Assembly (NCBI RefSeq): GCF_005937185.1
Contig: NZ_VCNI01000006.1
Span: forward strand, 29,067-93,066
From: Flagellimonas algicola
GTDB taxonomy: Bacteria > Bacteroidota > Bacteroidia > Flavobacteriales > Flavobacteriaceae
Reading direction: 5' to 3'
DNA: 64,000 nt
Under the pieces are notes generated by a model. That model was given only the letters and a program-made list of their open reading frames with translations. It had not been told where the DNA came from and did not search any database. How positions within the stretch are numbered: the first letter of the stretch is position 1; each line of letters starts with the position of its first letter. Made by a program: the position numbers and the translations under genes. Positions 7,017 to 15,336 of this stretch are shown one piece after another.

Positions 7017-7360
7017 CGTCATGCTGAACTTGTTTCAGCATCTCAAAATGATATGAAATCAAGCTTTGTATATATCATAACTAACCAATATCGAACTACT
7101 TTTTACATTGGTGTTACCGCAGATTTATATAAAAGAGTTTCTGAGCATGAAAATGGTATTGGCTCAACATTCACAAAAAAATACAATTTGAAAGATTTAA
7201 TCTATTTTGAAGAGTTTTCTGATATAAACCAAGCCATTGCTAGGGAAAAACAGATAAAAAACTGGCATAAAGAATGGAAAATCAATCTGATAAAAGAAAA
7301 GAATCCTTCACTTTCAACTTTAAAATTATGATGAGAACCTGAAACAAGTTCAGGTTGACG
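7017..7360 (+). mobile_element. Palindrome-flanked GIY-YIG element E (candidate)
   Basis: The left boundary is CGTC (7017-7020), hairpin arms ATGCTGAA (7021-7028) and TTCAGCAT (7034-7041) around CTTGT, then CTC. The right boundary is GAG, arms AACCTGAA (7336-7343) and TTCAGGTT (7349-7356) around ACAAG, then GACG (7357-7360). The right end is the inverted copy of the left, and the two stem bases that differ are changed on both arms, so pairing is preserved. The single GIY-YIG gene fills the interior, starting 11 nt after the left stem and ending 4 nt before the right one. Mobility is inferred from this structure. Confidence 0.55.
7053..7331 (+). CDS. Small GIY-YIG nuclease family protein (element E)
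   Basis: The 92-residue product is a single GIY-YIG domain of the UPF0213/COG2827 type: VYI near residues 6-8, YIG near 18-20, the Arg in LYKRV, and REKQIKNW with the conserved Glu. The ATG at 7053 is chosen; a longer frame extends back into trpB, but its extra residues only translate the repeat (a HAELVSAS-like peptide) and are not expected to be made. The gene is tightly enclosed by two inverted palindromes between trpB and trpA. It would be co-transcribed with the trp genes. Function on DNA is inferred from the fold. Confidence 0.85.
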   Translation: MKSSFVYIITNQYRTTFYIGVTADLYKRVSEHENGIGSTFTKKYNLKDLIYFEEFSDINQAIAREKQIKNWHKEWKINLIKEKNPSLSTLKL

Positions 7361-7371
7361 AAACTAATACT

Positions 7372-8133
7372 ATGAACCGAATCAAAAGCAAACTTCAAGA
7401 AAATAAAAAACTGCTCTCCATTTATTTCACAGCTGGTTATCCCAATATTGACGATACAGTCCAAATTATTCAGGATTTGGAACAAAATGGGGTGGATATA
7501 ATTGAAATAGGACTTCCCTTTAGCGATCCTTTGGCGGATGGCCCAACAATTCAAGCTAGCTCAACCCAAGCACTGGATAATGGAATGACCACAGACCTAC
7601 TTTTTGAGCAGCTCCAAGATATTCGTAAAACCGTTTCCATTCCATTAATCATCATGGGCTATTTTAATCCGGTTTTACAATACGGAGTGGAAGGATTCTG
7701 TAAAAGGTGTCAGGAAATAGGGATTGATGGGCTTATTTTACCCGACTTGCCCTTGGATGTCTATCAAGAAGAGTACGAGGCCATTTTTAATAAATATGGG
7801 TTAATCAACGTGTATTTGATCACTCCCCAGACTAGCGAAGAACGTATCCGCCAAATAGACGATGCTTCAGATGGTTTTATCTATATGGTTAGTTCCGCGA
7901 GTACCACGGGAACCAAAGATGGCTTTGGTGACGAACAGCAAGCTTACTTTGACCGAATTGCGTCTATGGGACTACAAAATCCCCAAATTGTAGGCTTTGG
8001 TATCAGCAACCAAGAAACATTTAAACAAGCCACCCAACATGCCAAAGGAGCAATTATTGGTTCTGCGTTTATAAAACACTTGGACAAAAATGGGCCTCAA
8101 AAAATAGATGGGTTTGTAAGTGGAATTCGCTAA
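7372..8133 (+). CDS. trpA: Tryptophan synthase alpha subunit
   Basis: TrpA cleaves indole-3-glycerol phosphate and passes indole to TrpB. Catalytic residues Glu45 and Asp56 lie in the conserved block EIGLPFSDPLADGPTIQ. The phosphate-binding region GFGISN and the loop VSSASTTGTKD are intact, and 253 residues is normal. It closes the trp operon. No clear terminator follows, and the next gene starts only 30 bases downstream, so read-through is possible. Confidence 0.96.
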   Translation: MNRIKSKLQENKKLLSIYFTAGYPNIDDTVQIIQDLEQNGVDIIEIGLPFSDPLADGPTIQASSTQALDNGMTTDLLFEQLQDIRKTVSIPLIIMGYFNPVLQYGVEGFCKRCQEIGIDGLILPDLPLDVYQEEYEAIFNKYGLINVYLITPQTSEERIRQIDDASDGFIYMVSSASTTGTKDGFGDEQQAYFDRIASMGLQNPQIVGFGISNQETFKQATQHAKGAIIGSAFIKHLDKNGPQKIDGFVSGIR

Positions 8134-8163
8134 CTTCGATATTCATTTAACCCAATCTGAAAT

Positions 8164-9660
8164 ATGAGAAAACTGGCTTGTTTTTTTGCCCTTTTGCTGT
8201 CCATTTCATCCTATGCACAAGACGCAGCTGCGGTAAAGTCGCAAGTGGCACATGCCATTCAGGAGTTACGGGATTTTATTGCTATTCCCAATGATGCCTT
8301 GAACGCTGATGATATTGACGACAACATTCTTTGGCTCAAAAGAAAATTTGGTGAGCGTGGTTTCAATACTGCGGTCCTGGAAACAGAGAACTTACCCCTC
8401 TTCTTTGCAGCGATGCCCATGGAAGATAACAAGCCAACCTTGCTGATCTATATGCATTTTGATGGTCAGTCCGTTGAACCTAGCAAATGGAACCAACCCA
8501 ATCCGTATCAAACCGTGCTTAAAAAACCCGTAGCTGATGGCTTTGAAACAGTTTCCTTTGATGCTTTGAACGATGATATTGATTACGATTGGCGCTTGTT
8601 TGGGCGCTCTACATCAGATGACAAAGGACCTATAGTAATGTTCCTGAACGCCATTGACCTTTTGAAAAAGGATGGAAAGGAAATTCCTTTTAACCTAAAG
8701 GTTATTTTGGATGGGGAAGAAGAAAAGAGCAGCAAACCCCTACCCCAGGCGGTCAAGCAATACCGCGAGTTGTTGGAGGCCGATTTTCTTGTAATTGCAG
8801 ATGGCCCTATCCATGCTTCGGGTAGTCCAACAGTGGTTTATGGTTGCCGAGGCATAACCACAATGACCTTGACGACCTATGGCCCTATCAAACCCCAACA
8901 TAGTGGACATTATGGTAATTATGCCCCTAATCCAGGGTTTCAATTGGCACAGTTACTGGCAGGCATGAAAGATACCGATGGAAGGGTAACCATTCCTGGA
9001 TACTATGATGGAATTGTTTTGGATGATGACATTATGGAAGTTCTCAAAAGTGTTCCGGATAGTGATGTAGAAATTGCAGAAAAATTACAGTTTAAGACCT
9101 CCGAAAAAGTAGGTGGTTATTATCAGGAATCCTTGCAATATCCTTCGTTGAATATCAGGGGGCTTGGCTCTGGATGGGTAGGTCCCAAAAGAAGGACGAT
9201 AGTCCCGGAAAGTGCCACAGCTGAACTGGATTTACGTTTGGTTCCCGAAAGTGATGGCAATCGTCTTAAAAAACTGGTCAGGGATTATATTACGAAGCAG
9301 GGGTACCATGTTTTGGACCACGTTCCCTCAAAATTGGAACGCATGCGTTATGATAAAATCGTTACCGTAGAAGAAGGTTCTGTTACTGATGCCTTCCGTA
9401 CCGATCTGGACAACAAGTATGGCACTTTTTTAGTGGAAACCTTGAAAAGTACTTTTGACCAAGAGGTGGTCAGGTTCCGAATTATGGGAGGTACTGTTCC
9501 CATTTCACCCTTTATCAACGAGCTGAAAATTCCGGCTTTTATTGTACCCATGGTCAATCCGGACAACAATCAGCACAGTCCCAACGAAAATTTAAAGATT
9601 GGGCAGTTGGCGTATGGCATCCAAAGCTTATACAGCATTCTTTCAACTCCAACTCCTTAG
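8164..9660 (+). CDS. Secreted M20-family metallopeptidase
   Basis: The 498-residue protein starts with a Sec signal peptide ending near SYAQD. The zinc-peptidase core has the M20 metal motifs: His98 and Asp100 in MHFDGQ, Asp152 in GRSTSDDKG, the Glu cluster at 185-187 in LDGEEEKSS, and a late His in NNQHSPNENL. Members hydrolyse dipeptides or small N-acyl amino acids, here probably in the periplasm. A dimerisation domain spans roughly residues 220-370. It lies 30 bases after trpA on the same strand; co-transcription is possible but a functional link with tryptophan is not evident. Confidence 0.88.
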   Translation: MRKLACFFALLLSISSYAQDAAAVKSQVAHAIQELRDFIAIPNDALNADDIDDNILWLKRKFGERGFNTAVLETENLPLFFAAMPMEDNKPTLLIYMHFDGQSVEPSKWNQPNPYQTVLKKPVADGFETVSFDALNDDIDYDWRLFGRSTSDDKGPIVMFLNAIDLLKKDGKEIPFNLKVILDGEEEKSSKPLPQAVKQYRELLEADFLVIADGPIHASGSPTVVYGCRGITTMTLTTYGPIKPQHSGHYGNYAPNPGFQLAQLLAGMKDTDGRVTIPGYYDGIVLDDDIMEVLKSVPDSDVEIAEKLQFKTSEKVGGYYQESLQYPSLNIRGLGSGWVGPKRRTIVPESATAELDLRLVPESDGNRLKKLVRDYITKQGYHVLDHVPSKLERMRYDKIVTVEEGSVTDAFRTDLDNKYGTFLVETLKSTFDQEVVRFRIMGGTVPISPFINELKIPAFIVPMVNPDNNQHSPNENLKIGQLAYGIQSLYSILSTPTP

Positions 9661-9793
9661 CAGATTACAGGTATCCGTAAAACGTTTGTTTTTATCGGTA
9701 AAAAAATCCAAAAATGGGCTAAAATCCAGAGAATCATGATTTTATCCCACTAAAACTGTAGTATATCCCCTATATTCCGGGAATAGTCACAAG

Positions 9794-9820
9794 GGCCTTA
9801 ATTTTGATTTATTAAAGGCC
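9794..9820 (+). promoter_or_regulatory. Inverted repeat overlapping a -7-like box before the receiver gene
   Basis: GGCCTTAAT and ATTAAAGGCC (one extra A) form an inverted repeat enclosing TAATTTTG (9799-9806), which fits the flavobacterial -7 element. It ends 5 bases before the ATG at 9826. No convincing -33 TTG was found, so this is tentative; it could be an operator over a promoter or a leader hairpin. Confidence 0.3.
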
Positions 9821-9825
9821 TACTT

Positions 9826-10245
9826 ATGCACTACACTACCCTTGTCATAGATGACTCTTCCATTCAGCGTTTGGCTACAACCATTTTGGTCAAAAACCAT
9901 CCGCAATTGAAATTGGTAGGTTCTTTTCAAAATCCATTTTGTGGTATTAAGGCAGTTTATGATAAAAAGGTAGACATCGTTTTTCTTGATGTTTTGATGG
10001 ATTATGTGGATGCTTTTGAACTTCTGGATAATATCGAAATCAATGCGGCTATTATCTTAAATTCCACTTGGGCCAATTTTGCTGTCAAGGCATTTGAATA
10101 TGGTGTTGATGATTTTTTGATGAAACCCATGCCTAAGCAGCGGTTTGACAAGGCGGTTCAAAAAGCAATTGCCCAAATTGAACTAGGTAAAAAAACCTTA
10201 CCGCCCACTTACAAGCTTTCAGAAGTAATGTCCACGTTCAAATAA
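9826..10245 (+). CDS. Stand-alone response regulator receiver domain
   Basis: The 139 residues are a CheY-like receiver with no output domain. The acidic pair is in VIDDSS (residues 8-12), the phospho-acceptor is Asp55 in VFLDVLM, the switch Ser is Ser80 and the conserved Lys is Lys100 in LMKP. The sequence around residues 80-100 (ILNST, AVKAFEYGVDDFLMKP) resembles receivers of LytTR-type regulators, but the LytTR domain is absent and only about 38 residues follow the Lys. There is no adjacent kinase. It may be a phosphorelay shuttle or act by protein contact. Confidence 0.85.
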   Translation: MHYTTLVIDDSSIQRLATTILVKNHPQLKLVGSFQNPFCGIKAVYDKKVDIVFLDVLMDYVDAFELLDNIEINAAIILNSTWANFAVKAFEYGVDDFLMKPMPKQRFDKAVQKAIAQIELGKKTLPPTYKLSEVMSTFK

Positions 10246-10264
10246 AGAATCCGACACTTCCCAA

Positions 10265-10948
10265 TTAAGATTCAAAAAAAGGTCGGTACTGCATCACCCT
10301 AAAATCCATGGTGTTGAAATCTGGGTTTTGCGACTTCATGTCCTTATACGTTTGCAAGCTCCCAACTGCCCTGTTGGCTGCTCCTGAAGGTGCGGTTAGG
10401 GAAACGGTTCTTACCAGCTTTGTCTTCTTCTTTAATCCCGATGGAACTGGCAGCATCAATTCATGTATTCTGGGCACTTCATTGGAGATTACTTGCAGCG
10501 ATAGCCCTTGTTCCTTCAATTGCTTCCTGAAAAAATACTCCGGCCCGTTTTTACTGTTTCCGCCCATAAAAAGCACCGTCTTTAGATTCGGATAGTCCCT
10601 TAGATAGCCTACCAAATCCCGAAGTTGCACATTCTGCATCCCCAAATCCGAAGCGTCTACTTTTTGCCGCTCTGCACTGGCCACAATATCACACACTCCT
10701 ATTTGCTGTTCCAAAAGGAACTTTTTACGTTGTGCGGTGGCCTCATGAGTGGTTTCAAACTTGAGGTTTAAACCAAAAATCCGATCCAAAATGGGCCAAA
10801 GCATACCGTTTCGACTACCATAACAGAAATCAACATCGTCCGGTTTCAGCTCTCCTGTGGTAAATCGAGGAGGTGGAAGTGTTCCCACAATAACTTTGGT
10901 GGCTTCTGGAAATAAAAAAGGTTCGTAGGGATGGGTGTGTAGAAACAT
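10265..10948 (-). CDS. Uracil-DNA glycosylase superfamily protein
   Basis: The 227-residue product carries the layout of the UDG fold: a motif-A-like VIVGTLPPP (residues 19-27), then YGSRNGMLWPIL (43-54), corresponding to the YGHPxNxFW block of family 6 (hypoxanthine-DNA glycosylase-like) and Mug-like enzymes, and a mid-protein strand VLFMGGNS. A late MLPVPSG segment could represent the motif-B loop. It probably excises a deaminated base from DNA, but the specificity cannot be read from sequence. Its start codon abuts the stop of the upstream TPR gene on the same strand. Confidence 0.7.
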   Translation of the reverse strand: MFLHTHPYEPFLFPEATKVIVGTLPPPRFTTGELKPDDVDFCYGSRNGMLWPILDRIFGLNLKFETTHEATAQRKKFLLEQQIGVCDIVASAERQKVDASDLGMQNVQLRDLVGYLRDYPNLKTVLFMGGNSKNGPEYFFRKQLKEQGLSLQVISNEVPRIHELMLPVPSGLKKKTKLVRTVSLTAPSGAANRAVGSLQTYKDMKSQNPDFNTMDFRVMQYRPFFES

Positions 10949-11460
10949 TACTGAAGTGCCTGTAATTCCTCTCTAATTATTTTAATCAAATGTCGGTTTT
11001 GCCTAAAGTTGGGTTTGGACATATTTTCGAATTCCGAGACCATTTCTTGATACAACTCCTTCGCATCCTCAGGTTTATTCTGTCGCTGCAAAAATCGGGC
11101 AAGCTCCAGGCGTTCCGAAAAACTGGAATAGGGTGCATCAAAAGTTCGCAACACTTCCTCTGCCGATTGGGCATTTCCCATTTTCTCCAGTGTTAATGCA
11201 TATAGGAATGATGCTTTGGATTTTCGAAACTTGGGATTATCCAAAATCTTTTCAGCGCAAACTACCACCTCTTCCCGATTGGAGTTGTAATAATGCGCTT
11301 CCAACAGATTTGAAATCACGTAAAAATCTTTGGAAAAAACATCTTTCAAGGAAGATTCATAATATGCAATCGCTTCTGGGTACAATCCTTCTTCCAAATA
11401 GGCATCTGCCAAGGCCACCCTATTTTCAAAGGTTTCGGAAAACTTCAACTTCTTTTCCAA
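10948..11460 (-). CDS. TPR-repeat protein, 3' part of a frameshift-split PLDc_N/TPR gene
   Basis: About 170 residues of helical TPR-like repeats (LADAYLEEGLYPEAIAYYESSL and similar units). The only starts available are TTG at 11460 or later codons; the frame opens in the middle of EKKLKFSETF, which in relatives I remember continues an N-terminal PLDc_N membrane segment. That segment is encoded immediately upstream in another frame (11445-11672). A run of seven A in the coding strand (complement of 11469-11475) lies at the junction: reading one extra A, or slipping back one base, would fuse the two into one protein of about 240 residues. It is therefore likely one gene. Confidence 0.7.
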   Translation of the reverse strand: MEKKLKFSETFENRVALADAYLEEGLYPEAIAYYESSLKDVFSKDFYVISNLLEAHYYNSNREEVVVCAEKILDNPKFRKSKASFLYALTLEKMGNAQSAEEVLRTFDAPYSSFSERLELARFLQRQNKPEDAKELYQEMVSEFENMSKPNFRQNRHLIKIIREELQALQ

Positions 11461-11672
11461 ATCCGTAATTTTTTTGAAGGATTAATTGCGGTTACCAAAC
11501 TTTCCTGGACTTTTTCAATATCCCTCTTTTGAAACACATTGGTAAAGAGGTACAGAATACAACCAATCACGGGAAGAAAAATGATGGCAAAAATCCAATA
11601 GTAATTGTTTCTGTTGGTATAACAATGGTAGACACAAAATCCCTGGAGGGCAATTATGGCGTAGTAGTACAT
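11445..11672 (-). CDS. PLDc_N-like membrane segment, 5' part of the split gene
   Basis: The 75-residue frame has two hydrophobic helices (about residues 3-15 and 24-46) with the NRNNYYWIFAIIFLPVIGCILYL-type pattern of the phospholipase D N-terminal (PLDc_N) domain. It then reads VQESLVTAINPSKK and drifts into RIWKRS before the stop. The coding strand contains tcA_AAA_AAA, a perfect heptamer for -1 slippage; after a -1 shift the protein would continue ITDLEKKLKFSETF into the downstream TPR frame. It may be a programmed frameshift, a disabled gene, or a base-call error in a homopolymer. Confidence 0.65.
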   Translation of the reverse strand: MYYYAIIALQGFCVYHCYTNRNNYYWIFAIIFLPVIGCILYLFTNVFQKRDIEKVQESLVTAINPSKKLRIWKRS

Positions 11673-11768
11673 TGCCTAAAAATAAAAAGTAATAGGCAAA
11701 CACCAAGCTTGAACCAGCCATTTTTATCCTCTCAAAAGTACATCTTTGAAAATCAGAAAGTTGACCTT

Positions 11769-14315
11769 TTAAGCAGAGTTTCTACTAGCATTAATGTTTC
11801 CGTACAGGGAACGTGTAACAATTTTCGCGTACAGCTCTTGGTATTCGGATTTTTTGGTGATGTGGTACAGGGCATTTTGTTGAATTACCAGTAGCGGCAA
11901 AACAATTTGTTCCCTGATTTTAACCGATTCACGGCTCACCTCCTCATCCTCCATCAAAATTTTTTGCCCGGAAATCTGCAACAACATCTTCTTGGACAAT
12001 AAAAATTCATCATGAAGAATCTTCCAAAATTCCCCGAACTCTGCATCCTCCGCCATATAGCTGGTCAAATCAAAATTGGTCTTGGCCAAGGACATCATAC
12101 TGTTGTGCATTAGAGCCCTAAAGAATGGTACTTCTTGATACAATTTTTTGACCTCATTCAATTTACCTTGGTCCTCCAGATTTTGAATGGCCGTTCCTAT
12201 CCCAAAATAGCCAGGGACATTTTGTTTCAACTGGCTCCAAGAACCTACGAAGGAAATGGCCCTTAAATCAGACAGGGTCAGTTGCTCCTTACTACCCCGT
12301 TTTCCCGGACGGCTTCCAATATTGGCCTTTGTGTAAAATTTTAAGGTACTCCTATGCTCCAAATACGGGATAAACTTTTCATGCTGTTTTAGGGCATTGT
12401 ATTTGTCGAAGCTCATTTCCGAAAGGGTTTCAATCAGTTTTCGTTGCTCCGTAGAAATTACATGCTCCTTTCCATATAGATCATTGCTCAATCCCGCGGT
12501 AAGCAACTGCTCGGAATTGTGAATGAACTGCTCTTTGGTTCCATAAGTACTGGTAATCGTCTGGCCCTGAATAGTCATCTGGATTTCATGGTTGGCCACA
12601 TCGTTGGTCTGGGCGGCGTAAAATCTATGGGTCTTTCCACCTCCCCTTGCTGGTGGTCCTCCCCTACCGTCAAAGAAAATGGCTTTGATCCCATTTCTTT
12701 TACAGACCTTACTTAAGGTTTCCTTGGTTCTTAGAATAGACCAATTGGCTTTAAGGTAACCTCCATCCTTGGTTCCATCCGAAAAGCCCAGCATAATAGT
12801 ATGCTTGTTGTTCCTACGCTCCAAATGGGTTCGGTAAATTGGGGTGTCAAAGAAGGTTTGCATGACCTCTTCGGAGGCTTCCATACCCTTCATGGTTTCA
12901 AAGAGTGGAATGATATCAAATGTGATGTCCTCAACTTTCCAACCACACCATCTGAAAAGTCCAAAGACAAAGAAAACCGAATAAATATCTTCCGAATTAC
13001 TGATTATATACCTATTGCAGCCTTCCTCCCCATTGCTTTGCTGAATTGCTTTCAACTGCCCAATATTGGACAATGTGTCACGGACTATATCTTCTTCATA
13101 ATCCGAAGGATCTAGTTTTAAATCTTTCTCCAACAACCAATGCACCAATTCTTCCTGACTCAATTCATCCAAAGATGCTTTGATTGCACCCTGTTGTTTG
13201 AGGATGGTCTCCACAGTCAAATAATGTTTGCTATGGTCTTGACGGATATCCAAAGTGGCAAAGTGTGTTTTGAAAATATGCACCTTGTTGATAAACCTGT
13301 CCAATTCTTTCAGATACAGCCCATGATGGTTTGCCTCCAGTTTTTTACGGATGGCGTCCAATCGTTCCATTATTTCTGGATAGCTGATAATGGAGTTGGT
13401 ATCAAACATGGCTTTGTAAAGTCTTCCACTCAATGTCACCAAATCTTCTTGGATGCTTTTGAAGGTCAATTTTTTCCGTAGTGCCTTCAACTCGTTATAA
13501 TAGCACTTCATTAAGGTGAGCCTCAGCTCGTCCGCTACATTTCTGGTAATATCTGCCGTAACAAATGGGTTACCATCCCTGTCGCCCCCTGGCCAAAATC
13601 CAAGTTTAATGATGTTATAATTGGCAAATTCCTCGTTCCTAATATTGCTTTTGATGTATTCAAACAACTCGCCAATGGCGTCGTAATAAGTATTTCTTAA
13701 AATATAGATGATGTTCTTGGCTTCATCCAAAGGCGTAGGTTTCTTGGAATTTACCAAAGAGGTCAACCCCAATTGTTGCAGGGTAAGGTCAATATCGTCG
13801 ATTTTGTCCTTATCAATCAACTTTCTGAGCTCGGCTATAATGTCCAGTACCGCTGGGGTATAGAACTGCGTTGGGTGAGCCGTAAGCACAAATCGGGCAC
13901 TAAAGCTGGAAAGGTTCTTGGCAATTTTGTCCCAATTTTTGGTCTGGTTTACCAACTCAAAATAATCTTTTACCGAAAGGGAATTGGTATATTCCTGAAG
14001 CTTTGGAAATGCCGAATCCTCCACACTGTCGTACAAAACCACTTGCCGTTCCACATACTGAATGATCTTGAACATAAAATCCAGTCGTTCCCGTTCATCC
14101 TTGATATCCATGAAATTGGTGAAAAAGGTCTCCAATATCTCCTGGGGCTGTTTCCCTGCCTTGAGTCCCAGTTCGCACTGGTCCAATAGCAAGGGAATCA
14201 ACATTCCAACATTTTCTATATCCCTATACGGTAAGCTCAAGAACAAACTATTGTATACGTTGAACTTGTTGGTGACCGATTTTCTAAATTCTTCCAGACG
14301 TCTTGAATGCTGCAT
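11769..14315 (-). CDS. ppc: Phosphoenolpyruvate carboxylase
   Basis: The enzyme carboxylates PEP to oxaloacetate, an anaplerotic step. The 848-residue protein contains the catalytic His147 in VLTAHPTQ, the block GFWPGGDRDGNP, the substrate-site segment MLGFSDGTKDGGY, the glycine-rich loop FFDGRGGPPARGGG, and SRPGKRG. The C-terminus ends in NASRNSA, whereas many bacterial enzymes end in NTG, so the allosteric C-terminal residue differs. It is transcribed alone, with no clear terminator in the 96 bases before the next gene on that strand. Confidence 0.95.
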   Translation of the reverse strand: MQHSRRLEEFRKSVTNKFNVYNSLFLSLPYRDIENVGMLIPLLLDQCELGLKAGKQPQEILETFFTNFMDIKDERERLDFMFKIIQYVERQVVLYDSVEDSAFPKLQEYTNSLSVKDYFELVNQTKNWDKIAKNLSSFSARFVLTAHPTQFYTPAVLDIIAELRKLIDKDKIDDIDLTLQQLGLTSLVNSKKPTPLDEAKNIIYILRNTYYDAIGELFEYIKSNIRNEEFANYNIIKLGFWPGGDRDGNPFVTADITRNVADELRLTLMKCYYNELKALRKKLTFKSIQEDLVTLSGRLYKAMFDTNSIISYPEIMERLDAIRKKLEANHHGLYLKELDRFINKVHIFKTHFATLDIRQDHSKHYLTVETILKQQGAIKASLDELSQEELVHWLLEKDLKLDPSDYEEDIVRDTLSNIGQLKAIQQSNGEEGCNRYIISNSEDIYSVFFVFGLFRWCGWKVEDITFDIIPLFETMKGMEASEEVMQTFFDTPIYRTHLERRNNKHTIMLGFSDGTKDGGYLKANWSILRTKETLSKVCKRNGIKAIFFDGRGGPPARGGGKTHRFYAAQTNDVANHEIQMTIQGQTITSTYGTKEQFIHNSEQLLTAGLSNDLYGKEHVISTEQRKLIETLSEMSFDKYNALKQHEKFIPYLEHRSTLKFYTKANIGSRPGKRGSKEQLTLSDLRAISFVGSWSQLKQNVPGYFGIGTAIQNLEDQGKLNEVKKLYQEVPFFRALMHNSMMSLAKTNFDLTSYMAEDAEFGEFWKILHDEFLLSKKMLLQISGQKILMEDEEVSRESVKIREQIVLPLLVIQQNALYHITKKSEYQELYAKIVTRSLYGNINASRNSA

Positions 14316-14487
14316 GGATCAAATGGTATGGTTAATGTTTGCCGAAGGGCTAAGATCGTGATAAATGCTGAATGAGTGCCCAAAATTTATGCACATCACA
14401 ATTTAAGACAGGCGCCCCACAAACTTAACAGCTCAGATTGGCATCAATGTAAAGCCAAAGTCGCGCCTACCTTATCCAGCCTATAAT

Positions 14488-15249
14488 TTATCGGATGAAT
14501 ACAGGTTCATTTTCTTTTAGCGTATGCTCTGCACTAAAAATGTAGCCATCGTAGTTAAAACCTTTGATGTCCTCCGAGGTTTTGGCATCCTTGTCCAGAA
14601 TGTACCTCACCATGGAACCTCTTGCTTTTTTGGCAAAAAAGCTTATGACTTTCAGTTTATCATTTTTCCAATCCTTAAAAATTGGGGTAATCACCGGAAC
14701 TTTGAGCGTTTTGGGGTCAATAGCACCAAAGTATTCATTACTGGCAAGGTTAATAAAGAGTTCTCCGTCTTCCATTTCCTCATTAAGGTGGGATGTAAGT
14801 TGTTTTTGCCAGAATTCGTACAAGTTCTTTTTACGGGCCACTTTAAGCTGGGTTCCCATTTCCAACCGATAAGGCTGAATTAGGTCCAGCGGCTTCAAAA
14901 TGCCGTACAGACCTGAGAGAATCCGCAGGGTATCTTGAAGTTGCTCCAATTTGGATTCCGGAATGGTATAGGCATCCAAACCTTGATATACATCCCCATT
15001 GAAAGAATATACCGCTGGTCTGGCATTTTCAGTCGTAAATGGCGTTGAAAAATCTTGGTTACGCTGCCAATTCAATGCTGCCAAATTATCAGAAATAGAC
15101 ATCAATTTGGAAAGCGCCCTTGGTTTTTTCTTTACCAAGACGGCATTCAATTTTTGGGATTGCTCCAAAAACTGTGGCTGACTATATTTTGAGGTCGGTA
15201 ATGCTGTTTCAAAGTCGAGTGATTTAGCAGGCGAGATGACAATTTTCAT
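14488..15249 (-). CDS. yaaA: YaaA family peroxide stress protein
   Basis: The 253-residue protein starts [14 protein letters not shown], the conserved N-terminus of the YaaA/DUF328 (UPF0246) family. This motif fixes the start at 15249 rather than at an in-frame ATG 69 bases upstream. Other family blocks are [30 protein letters not shown] and [10 protein letters not shown]. In E. coli YaaA limits free iron and oxidative DNA damage during peroxide stress; the same role is assumed here from homology. Confidence 0.92.
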   Translation of the reverse strand: MKIVISPAKSLDFETALPTSKYSQPQFLEQSQKLNAVLVKKKPRALSKLMSISDNLAALNWQRNQDFSTPFTTENARPAVYSFNGDVYQGLDAYTIPESKLEQLQDTLRILSGLYGILKPLDLIQPYRLEMGTQLKVARKKNLYEFWQKQLTSHLNEEMEDGELFINLASNEYFGAIDPKTLKVPVITPIFKDWKNDKLKVISFFAKKARGSMVRYILDKDAKTSEDIKGFNYDGYIFSAEHTLKENEPVFIR

Positions 15250-15336
15250 AACTTTTGATTTTTGTAAAAATAATGAGGATATCGGATTTTGGAAACAGCT
15301 TTCCAAAGGTCTTTTCAATCCTTGAATTGAAGAAGC

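Noticed and set aside
678..9660. Link between Trp synthesis, M20 peptidase and distant kmo as one Trp island
   Set aside because: kmo is 50 kb away and unpaired with other degradation genes; shared location in one window is not evidence of a unit.
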